From Sulfurovum sp. (GTDB taxonomy: Bacteria; Campylobacterota; Campylobacteria; Campylobacterales; Sulfurovaceae): a stretch of 64,000 bases of DNA. The position numbers and the translations under genes are program-made. Location: assembly GCA_027082955.1 (NCBI GenBank), contig JALWTA010000011.1, positions 8,569 through 72,568 of the forward strand, given 5' to 3'. Below are positions 55,201 through 62,548 of the stretch, piece by piece (position 1 is the stretch's first letter; each line of letters starts with the position of its first letter). The notes beneath the pieces are model-generated. The model ran no database searches. It was not told the DNA's origin and saw only the letters and a program-made list of their open reading frames with translations.

Positions 55201-55680
55201 TACCGAATAGATCACTGCTCCAGAGAGGATCGCAACCACTGTTACCGCCTGCACCAGTGCATTGGCCTGTGCCAGCTTTTCGTTTCCGACCATCTCTTTG
55301 ATAAGACCATACTTTGCCGGTGAGTAGATCGCACTCTGCGCTGCAAGGATAAAGGTCAGTCCAAATGCTGCCCAGAACCAGCCCATATAGTAGGAGAAGG
55401 TGATCAGGAGTGTGATCACAATTGCCAATGCCGAAGCATACTCGATCACTTTTGTCTTGGGGTATTTGTCGCTGATAAAGCCCGCTGGCGAAAAGAGAAA
55501 GATAAACGGCAGCAAAATCAAAGCATTGACCAGCGCTGTCAGTACGATCAGCTCACTTCCCTCATAGGCTTTGAAGATAGTGTTTTGCAAAATGATCTTG
55601 TGTCCAAGGTCGGTCATGGCATTAAGCAGCATAATAGTAATGTATGAGGCAAAGCCTGCTATGGAAAAGAGCGCTTTCAT
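52225..55680 (-). CDS. LplT-Aas fusion: lysophospholipid transporter, acyltransferase, acyl-ACP synthetase
   Basis: A 1151-residue three-domain membrane protein. Residues 1-410 are an MFS domain like LplT, which flips lysophospholipids inwards. Residues about 430-620 form a PlsC acyltransferase with the HX4D motif in GNHISFLDWA and PEGHISR. Residues about 650-1151 are an AMP-binding acyl-ACP/CoA synthetase (SSGSEGNPKG near 800, EGYGATETTP, YVTGDKG). Together they re-acylate lysophosphatidylethanolamine-type lipids at the inner membrane. E. coli uses separate lplT and aas genes. The gene overlaps the MerR regulator by four bases. Confidence 0.9.
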   Translation of the reverse strand: MKALFSIAGFASYITIMLLNAMTDLGHKIILQNTIFKAYEGSELIVLTALVNALILLPFIFLFSPAGFISDKYPKTKVIEYASALAIVITLLITFSYYMGWFWAAFGLTFILAAQSAIYSPAKYGLIKEMVGNEKLAQANALVQAVTVVAILSGAVIYSVFFEALLQDRSTHPSQILHYIAPVGFLLVAASTVEFLFARRLAKIFRARKTDEQMHFEVDEYASLHYLKANLGVLQREQIVWLSIVGLSILWGISQVLVAIFGEYLKGKLGITDTVTAQGLLSLMGVGMIAGSVYAGRASRNYIETGIIPLGAAGVTLALYLIPSLSHLFWLGSALFAFGFFSGLLVVPLNAMIQFATPLKSLGKVLAGNNFMQNIGMLIALLLTALFGYFHVSSTGLFYLIAVIAFLGMGYTLVKMPQSFVRYLVLRIISFKYSLTVEGLKHIDTRKGVLLLGNHISFLDWAILQMAYPKQIRFVMERSYYEIWYLKPFFKFFGVIPISSRGSKSALHLVTEALNRGETVALFPEGHISRNGHLGTFQRGFEMACKDVEEATIVPFYLRGLWEDNFSHASNKMKRKRSKDISVTFGKPLPIHARAQEVKKAVFDLSILSWKAYAEHLPPLQSAWLRTAKESGSSLCIADSTGVELNAHRFIAGTLLMARKLKPKLGQSQHIGLIVPTSAGGSLANMAVLVLGKSIVNLNYSSGTESLKHALKTADIDTIVASRQFVTKLKAKGFDLEEVLSLVHVVYLEDIKEEIGKVESVMMLATVKVLPTSLLELFFVRKSDTESTAAILFSSGSEGNPKGIALSHKNIMGNIKQMITLINPTDEDVMLGTLPVFHSFGLTVTTLLPLIEGIPVVCHPDPTDGVGIGKIAARYEATMLFATATFLRLYTRNRKVHPLMFKSLRLIIAGAEKLSSEIRREFMEKFNKEIFEGYGATETTPVASVNIPDVLLFDTWKPQIGNKPGTVGLPVPGSSFRIVDPERFEELSIGEEGMILIGGTQIMKGYLKDPEKTATVIKEIDGIRWYVTGDKGRLDEDGFLAIVDRYSRFAKIGGEMVSLGMVEQEIGKLLQPDEKIAVTAVPDAKKGEAVVLLFEGEREIDEVLAQVGTLNLNPLFVPSKAYKVDAIPVLGTGKADFKGAKQLAIALEKNT

Positions 55681-56351
55681 GACTGTTCCTTATCTTCCTG
55701 TGCATACTGCTTGCGATACTCAGCCACCGTATGCATATTGAACAGGTAAGGTTTCAGTGTAAGGATGAGATCGAAAAAGAGCGCATACTGCTGCGTGTGG
55801 GCACCAGGATGTTTTTTCATGATCTCTGCACCACTTTCAAACTCCTTTTTTGCCAACATTTTGGCACTCTGTACATAGGTTTCGATCAAAGAAAAGTCAA
55901 GTCCAAGATTTTTGGCTTCTGTCAAAATGCGTACGATCTCCACCTCTTTGGAACCAAACCCGTAGGCACGCTCAAACAGTACACCCGATGCAAGATAGGT
56001 TTCAAGTGTTTTTTCGTCTATGCCTGTTATTTCCAGAAAGTCTTCTCTGCTGTACTGGACATCTTCTTTCGATCCGGAGATCAACTCCAGTGCATTGACC
56101 ATCATTTTAAAACTCTCAGTGTTTTCAAAACGGTTCTGCGCAAAGATCGCCTTGATCTCCGAGATCGAATAGGAGAAGTTGTGCTGAAGATATTTGATCA
56201 GTTTGATGATCTTCACCGCACTCTCATCATACAGGTGTACATTGGGTTTGGGTTTGGAGGGCTCGGGAAGCAGTCCTTCCTTGACGTAGTAGAGTATGGT
56301 CGATTTACTCTCACCGCTGCGGAGCATCAACTCTTTCATTTTCAGTGCCAT
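55677..56351 (-). CDS. MerR-family regulator of the lipid operon
   Basis: A 224-residue MerR-type activator/repressor. The winged helix is MKELMLRSGESKSTILYYVKEG at residues 4-25 (pieces KELMLRSGES and KSTILYYVKEGLLP), followed by a helical coiled coil and a C-terminal sensor region of unknown ligand. I choose the ATG at 56351 with AAGGAT nine bases upstream; the in-frame start at 56420 would lie inside the palindromic operator at 56410-56430. The regulator precedes the LplT-Aas gene and overlaps it by four bases, so it very probably controls it. Confidence 0.88.
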   Translation of the reverse strand: MALKMKELMLRSGESKSTILYYVKEGLLPEPSKPKPNVHLYDESAVKIIKLIKYLQHNFSYSISEIKAIFAQNRFENTESFKMMVNALELISGSKEDVQYSREDFLEITGIDEKTLETYLASGVLFERAYGFGSKEVEIVRILTEAKNLGLDFSLIETYVQSAKMLAKKEFESGAEIMKKHPGAHTQQYALFFDLILTLKPYLFNMHTVAEYRKQYAQEDKEQS

Positions 56352-56409
56352 CACAGATCCTTTGTATGTATTGTTTACTTGGATATGTGACAGTATAGCA
56401 GTTTTATAG

Positions 56410-56441
56410 AAAAGTGTCAAGTGACACTTTTCACTTTTTAT
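56410..56441. promoter_or_regulatory. Palindromic operator upstream of the MerR gene
   Basis: AGTGTCAAGTGACACT (within 56413-56428) is a perfect dyad apart from its two central bases, flanked by A-runs and T-runs. It is followed by TTTCACTTTTTAT. The right part is shared with 52205-52228 upstream of the oxidase/methyltransferase gene. MerR regulators bind such dyads between the -35 and -10 boxes. Confidence 0.75.
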
Positions 56442-56465
56442 TTTATTGCCTGACTAAGCATTTAT

Positions 56466-57515
56466 TTACGCATCACTCCCCTCTATATCTTCCTGCTTCA
56501 TAGCAAGCCCTTCACCGAAACCAAGCGCCTCTTTGATCTTCTGTTCTATCTCTGCTTTGAGTTCGGGGTTCTCTTTGATGGTCTGCTTGGCATTCTCTTT
56601 CCCTTGTCCCAGTTTCTCGGCACCATAGCTGAACCATGCACCGGACTTGTCGATGATGTCAAGCTTTACACCATAGTCGATAAGTTCACCCTCAAAGCTG
56701 ATACCCTCACCAAACATAATGTCAAACTCCGCCTGTCTAAACGGTGGTGCGACTTTGTTCTTGACCACTTTGGCTTTGACACGGTTACCGATCTGGTTTT
56801 CTCCCTGCTTGAGCGTTGCTATACGACGCACATCAATACGTACCGAACAGTAGAACTTCAGCGCATTCCCTCCTGTGGTAGTCTCCGGTGAGCCATACCC
56901 CATCGTACCGATCTTCATACGTATCTGGTTGATGAAGATAACGGTAGTGTTGGTCTTGTGCAGCAGTCCTGTCAGCTTACGCAGCGCCTGTGACATCAAA
57001 CGCGCCTGCAACCCCACATGCTGATCGCCCATATCGCCTTCAATCTCGGTTTTGGGTGTCAGTGCCGCCACAGAGTCAACAATGATCAGATCTACCGCAC
57101 CCGAACGCGCCAGTGTCTCAAGTACATCAAGCGCCTGCTCACCAAAGTCCGGCTGGGAGACAAGCAGATTGTCTGTATCTACCCCAAGGTTTTTTGCGTA
57201 AACCACATCAAGCGCATGCTCCGCATCGATAAAGGCACACACCATATCTTTTTTCTGTGCTGACGCAATGGTCTGCAGCGCAAGCGTCGTTTTCCCTGAA
57301 GATTCAGGACCATACACCTCCACAATACGCCCCTGCGGGATACCGCCGATACCCAGTGCCATGTCAAGCCCCAATGACCCGGTAGAGATAGATTCAATGG
57401 GCTCAAACTCTTTGTCCCCAAGACGCATCAGTGTCCCTTTGCCAAACGCTTTGTCAATCTGTTTGATCGCCATATCCAGTGCTTTTTGCTTCTGTGCATC
57501 CATTGCCATTGTCAT
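56466..57515 (-). CDS. recA: Recombinase RecA
   Basis: RecA coats single-stranded DNA, pairs homologous strands and stimulates self-cleavage of LexA/CI-type repressors. The 349-residue protein has Walker [10 protein letters not shown] (69-77), the Walker B region [12 protein letters not shown], the [18 protein letters not shown] loop-2 segment and [14 protein letters not shown]. Three in-frame ATGs lie at the start (57515, 57509, 57503); the first two both have acceptable ribosome binding sites. An 18-bp operator shared with the S24 repressor gene lies at 57614-57631, 99 bases upstream. Confidence 0.97.
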   Translation of the reverse strand: MTMAMDAQKQKALDMAIKQIDKAFGKGTLMRLGDKEFEPIESISTGSLGLDMALGIGGIPQGRIVEVYGPESSGKTTLALQTIASAQKKDMVCAFIDAEHALDVVYAKNLGVDTDNLLVSQPDFGEQALDVLETLARSGAVDLIIVDSVAALTPKTEIEGDMGDQHVGLQARLMSQALRKLTGLLHKTNTTVIFINQIRMKIGTMGYGSPETTTGGNALKFYCSVRIDVRRIATLKQGENQIGNRVKAKVVKNKVAPPFRQAEFDIMFGEGISFEGELIDYGVKLDIIDKSGAWFSYGAEKLGQGKENAKQTIKENPELKAEIEQKIKEALGFGEGLAMKQEDIEGSDA

Positions 57516-57613
57516 ATCCTTATTCCTTTTTTGCTATGTGAATTTTATCTAAATAAAGATAATTTATTTAGTCATAGTGGCAGTCTATAGCATTTTCAGG
57601 AACAAGTTTGAAA

Positions 57614-57632
57614 ATATGTCAAATTGTCATAT
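57614..57632. promoter_or_regulatory. SOS-like operator between recA and the lipoprotein gene
   Basis: ATATGTCAAATTGTCATAT, a near-perfect dyad whose reverse complement matches 1515-1532 over 18 bases. It lies 99 bp upstream of the recA start and 63 bp upstream of the divergent lipoprotein gene, so it could control either or both. On the recA strand TTGACA within it resembles a -35 box. Confidence 0.75.
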
Positions 57633-57660
57633 TTTAAGAATAAGTTATTGATTTTTTTAT

Positions 57661-57666
57661 TATAAT
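57661..57666 (+). promoter_or_regulatory. Likely -10 box of the lipoprotein gene
   Basis: TATAAT preceded by a T-rich stretch, 29 bp upstream of the ATG at 57695, which has AAAGGAAAG before it. No -35 box is evident, as usual for the phylum. Confidence 0.5.
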
Positions 57667-57694
57667 TTCCCATCAAAATTTAAAAGGAAAGAAA

Positions 57695-58246
57695 ATGAAA
57701 TATCTCCTGCTGGGATTTATGGTACTTGTTGCCACTTTAGGATTGAGTGGCTGTGCCAATAAAGTACAAACATATGCGGTATCAACAGAAAATTTACTTG
57801 CACTCAAAGGAATAGCTACTAAAGCCAAGAAAGTAAATGTAGGAAACTTTACAGATTCAGGTAAAAATGAAAAAGAAGTAATGTGTCGTTTAGCTGCACC
57901 AGTTGGTACACCACAGGGACAAACTTTTGCATCCTATATTCAAGATGCTTTCAAAAAAGAACTGATTATCGCAAATATGTATGATACTAATGCAAAAAAT
58001 ACTATTTCCATGAATCTTAATGATATATACGGTAGTACCGTATTGGGTGATGCATATTGGTCATTTGATGTAACAGTAAAATCAACAAATGGAAAAAGTT
58101 ACAATGTCAAGTCAAAATATGATTATGAATCAAGCTTCTCGGCAATGTCTGCATGTAGTGAAATGCAAAGATCTTTCCCTTTAGCTGTACAACAACTCAT
58201 AGGAAGAATTATTCATCATCCAAAATTTGTCCAGCTAACAAAATAG
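57695..58246 (+). CDS. Putative lipoprotein, 183 aa
   Basis: A 183-residue protein with signal peptide and lipobox LGLSGC (Cys20). The mature part has no motif I know; the segment KKVNVGNFTDSGKNEKEVMCRL resembles a beta strand pattern seen in some outer-membrane assembly lipoproteins (in pieces KKVNVGNFTDSG), followed by DAFKKELIIANMYD. It is divergent from recA and shares the SOS-like operator region, so DNA-damage control is possible. A strong terminator follows it. Confidence 0.72.
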   Translation: MKYLLLGFMVLVATLGLSGCANKVQTYAVSTENLLALKGIATKAKKVNVGNFTDSGKNEKEVMCRLAAPVGTPQGQTFASYIQDAFKKELIIANMYDTNAKNTISMNLNDIYGSTVLGDAYWSFDVTVKSTNGKSYNVKSKYDYESSFSAMSACSEMQRSFPLAVQQLIGRIIHHPKFVQLTK

Positions 58247-58257
58247 CAAATTATTTT

Positions 58258-58301
58258 GAAGTGAATAGCCGAAAGCTGTTCGCTTCACAAACTACTTTTT
58301 T
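58258..58301 (+). terminator. Rho-independent terminator of the lipoprotein gene
   Basis: GAAGTGAATAGC (58258-58269) pairs over all 12 positions with GCTGTTCGCTTC (58275-58286), two of the pairs being G-U, around loop CGAAA. A T-run follows at 58296-58301. Confidence 0.75.
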
Positions 58302-58448
58302 ATTATTCATGAGCATATAAACCTCATTTTGATAATAAAATATATACCCTTAAACGATCAATTAGCAAGTCGTTTCCTACAAAAACACTTAGTATCCTCT
58401 ATGCCCCCTTATGTTAAAATACACCTACTACAAAACAAGGTTAAACAG

Positions 58449-59315
58449 ATGCCAAATCCCATTCAACTCGCCCACTCTCCCGATGCAGACGATATCTTTA
58501 TGTACTACGCCATCAAATTCGGTTGGGTCGATACCAAAGGTCTTACTTTTGAGAACATCGGTCTGGACATCGAAACACTTAATGTCGAAGCACTCAAAGG
58601 CACCTATGATGTCAGTGCCATCAGTTTCGGGATGTATCCACTCATTAAAGATGACTATGCACTGCTGCGTACCGCGGTTAGCTTCGGAGAGGGGTATGGT
58701 CCAAAACTCATCAAACGCAAAGGCGAGAAGCTAAAACGCCGCTTCAAAGTAGCACTTTCCGGACGCTACACCACCAATGCCATGCTCTTTCGCCTCTACT
58801 ACCCTGAGGCTCGTCCGGTCTATATGGACTTCCTTGAGATCGAACAGGCAGTAGTCAATGGTGATGTCGATGCGGGGGTACTCATCCATGAATCCATCCT
58901 CGACTTTGACGAGAGCCTAGAAGTGGAAAAAGAGATCTGGGATATCTGGGTAGAACTCGCAGGCGAGGGGCTTCCCCTGCCGCTTGGCGGTATGGCGATC
59001 CGCCGAAGCCTGCCGCTAAACCGTGCCATTGACATCGAGAACATCCTCATAGACGGTGTCAAAGTCGCCAATGCACGCAAAGAAGAGCTTTGCACCAAAC
59101 TGGAAAACGAAAAACTCGTACGCATCAGCGATGCCATGCTTACGAAATATCTTGACATGTACGCCTCAGAAGAGTCGGTAGAACTCAGCCCTCTGCAACT
59201 CAAAGCCCTCGACAAACTCTACGAAATAGGCTTTGAACACGGCATGTGGGAGTGCCCGATCAAAACGGAGGACTATTTGATACCTAAAGAATATAGCAAT
59301 CTGCGGTCGAAGTAG
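58449..59315 (+). CDS. mqnD: 1,4-dihydroxy-6-naphthoate synthase MqnD-like
   Basis: A 288-residue protein of the MqnA/MqnD periplasmic-binding-like fold. In the futalosine pathway MqnD cleaves cyclic dehypoxanthine futalosine to 1,4-dihydroxy-6-naphthoate. Visible features: AHSPDADDIFMYYAI near the N-terminus, YDVSAISFGMYP, and GEGLPLPLGGMAIRR, typical of the MqnD branch rather than MqnA. The start at 58449 has AAGG upstream; an in-frame start at 58329 is unlikely. The stop codon TAG is the first three bases of the AGTAGGA array, so the repeat defines the gene end. Confidence 0.82.
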   Translation: MPNPIQLAHSPDADDIFMYYAIKFGWVDTKGLTFENIGLDIETLNVEALKGTYDVSAISFGMYPLIKDDYALLRTAVSFGEGYGPKLIKRKGEKLKRRFKVALSGRYTTNAMLFRLYYPEARPVYMDFLEIEQAVVNGDVDAGVLIHESILDFDESLEVEKEIWDIWVELAGEGLPLPLGGMAIRRSLPLNRAIDIENILIDGVKVANARKEELCTKLENEKLVRISDAMLTKYLDMYASEESVELSPLQLKALDKLYEIGFEHGMWECPIKTEDYLIPKEYSNLRSK

Positions 59316-59338
59316 GAAGTAGGAAGTAGGAAGTAGGA
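59311..59338. repeat. Four perfect AGTAGGA units (left arm of element E8)
   Basis: Four exact AGTAGGA repeats, 28 bp, overlapping the mqnD stop codon (59313-59315). The right arm, with units CTCCTAC, lies at 59429-59456 and is nearly the reverse complement unit (GTAGGAG). Confidence 0.95.
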
Positions 59339-59402
59339 ATGATAACAATATATGAATTTATGTCAAACTTAGCAAAACAGGCTTTCGCCGCATTCAATAA
59401 AA

Positions 59403-59456
59403 GCATTGCACAGCAATGCATACCGCAACTCCTACCTCCTACCTTCTACCTCCTAC
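59403..59456. repeat. Hairpin-ATACC plus four-unit heptamer array (right part of E8)
   Basis: Stem GCATTGC (59403-59409) and GCAATGC (59413-59419), ATACC (59420-59424), GCAA, then three CTCCTAC and one CTTCTAC (59429-59456). It matches 3471-3522 closely, including the AATAAAAGCATTGC leader. Confidence 0.9.
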
Positions 59457-59458
59457 CT

Positions 59459-59481
59459 AAACAAGGAGCATTCCTTGTTTT
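59459..59481 (+). promoter_or_regulatory. Hairpin enclosing murB ribosome binding site and TTG start
   Basis: AACAAGGA and TCCTTGTT arms around GCAT. The AAGGAG ribosome binding site (59463-59468) lies in the left arm and the TTG start (59475-59477) in the right arm, so folding would hide both. It directly follows the heptamer array and could act as a translational switch or just be an inverted duplication. Confidence 0.55.
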
Positions 59482-60254
59482 TTAAAACCATCGACTTCTC
59501 CAAATACAGCAGCATCAAGATCGGTCAACCCGAGAAAGTGCTCATGATCGAAAAAGGAGATGCCGTCCCTTCTGACAGATACCTCATCGGCGGGGCGAAC
59601 AATCTGCTCATCTCCCCGACACCTCCACCGCTGATGATGCTCTCTAAGGATTTTGCCTACATCACACCGCGTGCAAACGGACTGCTTGAGATCGGTGCGG
59701 CGATACCTACGGGGCGTATCGTATCTTATGCGAAGAAGCATAACATAGGCGGTTTTGAGTTTTGCAGCAAACTGCCCGGCACCCTTGGCGGCATGCTGGC
59801 GATGAATGCCGGGGTCAAGGCGTATGAGATATTCAACATCCTTCACAGTATAGAGATCGATGGCAAATGGATAGACAAAAACGAGATTGTACACGGGTAC
59901 AGATTTGCCAAACTCGGCGGGGTTGCAACGGCTGCCAGGTTTAAGATGCAGCAGGGGTTTTCAGAGGATCTGCTGCAAACACTGCTCTCTTTACGTACCA
60001 ACCAGCCCCATGATCCCAGTGCCGGTTCGGCATTTAAAAACCCGCCAAACGATGCAGCGGGGAGGCTAATCGAAGCCGTAGGACTAAAAGGATACCGCAT
60101 CGGCAACATGGCATGGAGTGAGATACACGCAAATTTTCTAGTGAATCTTGGCGGAGGCGTATATGAAGATGCTATGCAACTCATTGCACTGGCAAAAGCG
60201 CGTGTGGCGCAAGAGTTCAATATTCTCCTCGAAGAGGAGATCATACTGCTTTAA
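59475..60254 (+). CDS. murB: UDP-N-acetylenolpyruvoylglucosamine reductase MurB
   Basis: MurB reduces the enolpyruvyl group to give UDP-MurNAc for peptidoglycan, using FAD and NADPH. The start is a TTG at 59475 with AAGGAG six bases upstream, giving 259 residues, close to the short Campylobacter enzyme; an in-frame ATG at 59406 would translate repeat DNA. Motifs: YLIGGANNLLI (FAD binding), FCSKLPGTLGGMLAMNAG, and the C-terminal SAGSAFKNP with the catalytic serine and NFLVNLGGG. It is convergent with the DUF1566 gene, four bases apart. Confidence 0.93.
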   Translation: MFFKTIDFSKYSSIKIGQPEKVLMIEKGDAVPSDRYLIGGANNLLISPTPPPLMMLSKDFAYITPRANGLLEIGAAIPTGRIVSYAKKHNIGGFEFCSKLPGTLGGMLAMNAGVKAYEIFNILHSIEIDGKWIDKNEIVHGYRFAKLGGVATAARFKMQQGFSEDLLQTLLSLRTNQPHDPSAGSAFKNPPNDAAGRLIEAVGLKGYRIGNMAWSEIHANFLVNLGGGVYEDAMQLIALAKARVAQEFNILLEEEIILL

Positions 60255-60258
60255 CGTA

Positions 60259-60750
60259 CTACTGCTTCTCTGCGCAGCGTACACAGCGGATATAGTTTGA
60301 TTCCCGTCCATTGCGTTTATACCTGTAGGCATCTGCAGGATAAACCACATAATATCGCCCATCTACCGCCGGCGTAGATGTCCAAAAATCTCTATCTCTT
60401 GAATAGGTGAAATTTTCACCGAAATAGTGATGCACAGCCATCAATTCATCTGCGGTGGGAAGTCTCCAGTCATTATATCCGGCATAGTTCAGATTTTGGC
60501 AGTACCGTACAGCATACGGCATAGAACCGGCTTTTCCAAAAGAACGGTTCTTAGCAAATGCACCATCTTCAGCATCGGTATACGGTGCATCCTGCCACAT
60601 CAACCCGGTCTTCTTGTCCAAATAGATTTTCCCTGCTGTACAAGGGGCTTTTACCGGTGCAACTGCTGGCAATGCAGGTGCGAGATTGCCTCCTGCTGTC
60701 AATAAAAGGGTTGAGAGCGCTATGCCTAAACTGATCGCCGCTTTTTTCAT
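60259..60750 (-). CDS. Exported DUF1566-domain protein
   Basis: A 163-residue protein with signal peptide (MKKAAISLGIALSTLLLTAG) and a DUF1566/Lcl-C-type domain: DKKTGLMWQDAPY, YNDWRLPTADELMAV and the C-terminal FWTSTPAVDGRYYVVY. Proteins with this fold are exported and bind sugars or serve as adhesins in a few cases; here the role is open. The start at 60750 has AAGGAG upstream. The C-terminal YIRCVR suggests a disulfide with an earlier cysteine. Confidence 0.8.
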   Translation of the reverse strand: MKKAAISLGIALSTLLLTAGGNLAPALPAVAPVKAPCTAGKIYLDKKTGLMWQDAPYTDAEDGAFAKNRSFGKAGSMPYAVRYCQNLNYAGYNDWRLPTADELMAVHHYFGENFTYSRDRDFWTSTPAVDGRYYVVYPADAYRYKRNGRESNYIRCVRCAEKQ

Positions 60751-60836
60751 TCTTTGCTCCTTATAGTCCAATATTATTCAATATCATAATATAACCTTTC
60801 TAAACTATAGCTAAAATTTCCTGATGCGCGGTGTAA

Positions 60837-61427
60837 TTACGGATGAATTGTAATAGGAACACCATTGCGTACTCCTGCCCAGAGTCTATCCATAGCCTTG
60901 TTGGGTACTGCCATACATCCCTCTGTCCAGTCATGCGCCAATGTATACGCATCTCCCCTGCCATCGGCATTCCACTTAGGCTGTCCGTGAATGGTAATGT
61001 ATCCGCCGGGGCACAACCCTTTCGCTTTGCATCGTGCAAGATCTTCTTTGTTCGGATAGGAGACCATCAATGACCGATACAGTCTTGGATCACACTTTTT
61101 CCTCACAATCCGATAGTTCCCTTCCGGTGTTTTGTAGTCACCTGCTTCCATTTTTGGTCCCTTGTCGCCATTCTTTCCAAGAGACATACGGGATTCAAAA
61201 ACCTTTTTGCCCTCTCTATAGCCTTCAAGAATACGTTTGGATTTGTAGGCAACCAGCCGATCAATGATCATATCCTGCCTGATTTCAGACCCGTTAGCCA
61301 GCTGACGCAGACATGTACGTATGTCATACGGCGTCTTGTCAACTTTTCCATAATAGGTAGGTGTACCGCACCCTCCAATAAACAGTGCTATCGCAATCCC
61401 GGCAAATCCCAAAAATTTCATCTTCAT
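60837..61427 (-). CDS. Lipoprotein L,D-transpeptidase/carboxypeptidase (YafK-like)
   Basis: A 196-residue lipoprotein: lipobox IGGC with Cys20, and a YkuD domain at about 75-190. Catalytic residues are His147 in TIHGQPKWNADG and Cys171 in WTEGCMAVPN; the residue before Gly-Cys is Glu, as in YafK-type enzymes that trim or detach Braun-type links rather than classic THGC. It is a close paralogue of the gene at 61858, sharing the WNADGxGDxYTLAH segment. A small hypothetical gene separates the two. Confidence 0.87.
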   Translation of the reverse strand: MKMKFLGFAGIAIALFIGGCGTPTYYGKVDKTPYDIRTCLRQLANGSEIRQDMIIDRLVAYKSKRILEGYREGKKVFESRMSLGKNGDKGPKMEAGDYKTPEGNYRIVRKKCDPRLYRSLMVSYPNKEDLARCKAKGLCPGGYITIHGQPKWNADGRGDAYTLAHDWTEGCMAVPNKAMDRLWAGVRNGVPITIHP

Positions 61428-61457
61428 ACTCTCTCCTGTGCGTTCAATGTCATCATA

Positions 61458-61796
61458 TTAACCCCAATCTTCATGCTGCGCTTTTCTTTTATGTTTCTCT
61501 TTCTTGTAAGAAGTTGCGTTTTTAAGCTTCTGCAATCGGTTCAGATTGCTCATTTCCGCTTCTCTGATATCATCCAGCATGCCGTCATCAAAATCCTCAC
61601 CGGTACATGTCTCACCATACAACCGTTCAACATACGCTTTAAGCCGCTGATGGTATTCGGACTCAAGCAGCACATCTTCACGCTGGTCCAGTTTCTCTTT
61701 GAGCTGTTTTAATTTTGCAACGAACTGCTTTGCTGTACACTCATTATCACGAAACATGCGAAAAAGATTTTTCCCTATCTTCTCCAGTTCCGTCAT
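61458..61796 (-). CDS. Hypothetical charged helical protein, 112 aa
   Basis: A 112-residue cytoplasmic protein without signal peptide or membrane segment, dominated by charged helices (QFVAKLKQLKEKLDQREDVL in pieces FVAKLKQLKEKL), one Cys near the start and one in the GETCTGEDFDDG segment, and a basic tail (KKEKHKRKAQ). I recognise no family. It lies between two L,D-transpeptidase genes on the same strand, 30 bp and 61 bp away, which suggests cotranscription. Confidence 0.6.
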   Translation of the reverse strand: MTELEKIGKNLFRMFRDNECTAKQFVAKLKQLKEKLDQREDVLLESEYHQRLKAYVERLYGETCTGEDFDDGMLDDIREAEMSNLNRLQKLKNATSYKKEKHKRKAQHEDWG

Positions 61797-61857
61797 ATAC
61801 TTTTGCCGGTTAAATTTGTCAATCTGTTTTTGCGTATATCGGGTAATGGTACATCCT

Positions 61858-62427
61858 CTACTTTATAATGACAGGAACGCCTTCCCTGACGGCATACCAC
61901 AACTGCTTCATGGCACTGTTTGTCACAGCCACACAGCCGTGTGTCCAATTGTGTGCCAGCGTATAGTCATCACCATGTCCGTCAGCATTCCATGTAGGCT
62001 GGGCATGGATCGTAATGTCGCCTCCCGGGTCAACACCCCGTTTTTTTGCCGAAGCGATATCCTCAGGTCGGGGGTAGGAGATGCACAAAGACCTGTAATA
62101 TTTGGGAGAACAGAGCTTTCGGTGTATCCAAAAGGTACCTTCCGGTGTTCTGCAATCACCTTTTTCCCGTTTTTGTCCTACTGGATTTTTTCCCAAAGAG
62201 ACAGGGAAACTGCTCTGTATTTTACCATCTCTATACAGGTACAGAGTACGTTCTTTTTTAACAACCACAATCTTGTCTATCTTTTCACTTTCATCAAAAT
62301 CTTTTGCAGCCAGCAATTCTTTTTGACACTCTTTTAGTGAATAGTGATCCCCCTCAACTTCAGGTGAGGCGCATCCCATGATTGCTAGATACAAGCAAAA
62401 CAGTACAAAAGTAGACAGACGTTGCAT
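61858..62427 (-). CDS. Lipoprotein L,D-transpeptidase/carboxypeptidase (YafK-like)
   Basis: A 189-residue lipoprotein: lipobox AIMGC with Cys19, and a YkuD domain at about 50-185. His141 is in TIHAQPTWNADG and Cys165 in WTHGCVAVTN. About half of its residues match the enzyme at 60837, so the pair probably arose by duplication. I set the start at 62427; the ATG three codons upstream (62436) is equally possible, and the long in-frame extension to 62622 overlaps tpx and is not real. No clear ribosome binding site is seen. Confidence 0.83.
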   Translation of the reverse strand: MQRLSTFVLFCLYLAIMGCASPEVEGDHYSLKECQKELLAAKDFDESEKIDKIVVVKKERTLYLYRDGKIQSSFPVSLGKNPVGQKREKGDCRTPEGTFWIHRKLCSPKYYRSLCISYPRPEDIASAKKRGVDPGGDITIHAQPTWNADGHGDDYTLAHNWTHGCVAVTNSAMKQLWYAVREGVPVIIK

Positions 62428-62516
62428 ATTTAACATGATGGATTGTATCAAAATTACGATTATGCTGTCATAATAGATAAGTATAGTTAGGGTAACGAAA
62501 TAAAAGAGAGAAGGGA

Positions 62517-62543
62517 AACAAACAAAATGCCCCAAGAGGGGCA
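62517..62543 (-). terminator. Rho-independent terminator of tpx
   Basis: On the minus strand TGCCCC (62543-62538 side) and GGGGCA form a 6-bp GC-rich stem around TCTT, followed by TTTTGTTTG. It begins five bases beyond the tpx stop codon. Confidence 0.8.
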
Positions 62544-62548
62544 CAGCA

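Noticed and set aside
59406..59474. MurB start at the ATG at 59406
   Set aside because: It would translate the hairpin and heptamer array; the TTG at 59475 has AAGGAG six bases upstream and gives the usual protein length.
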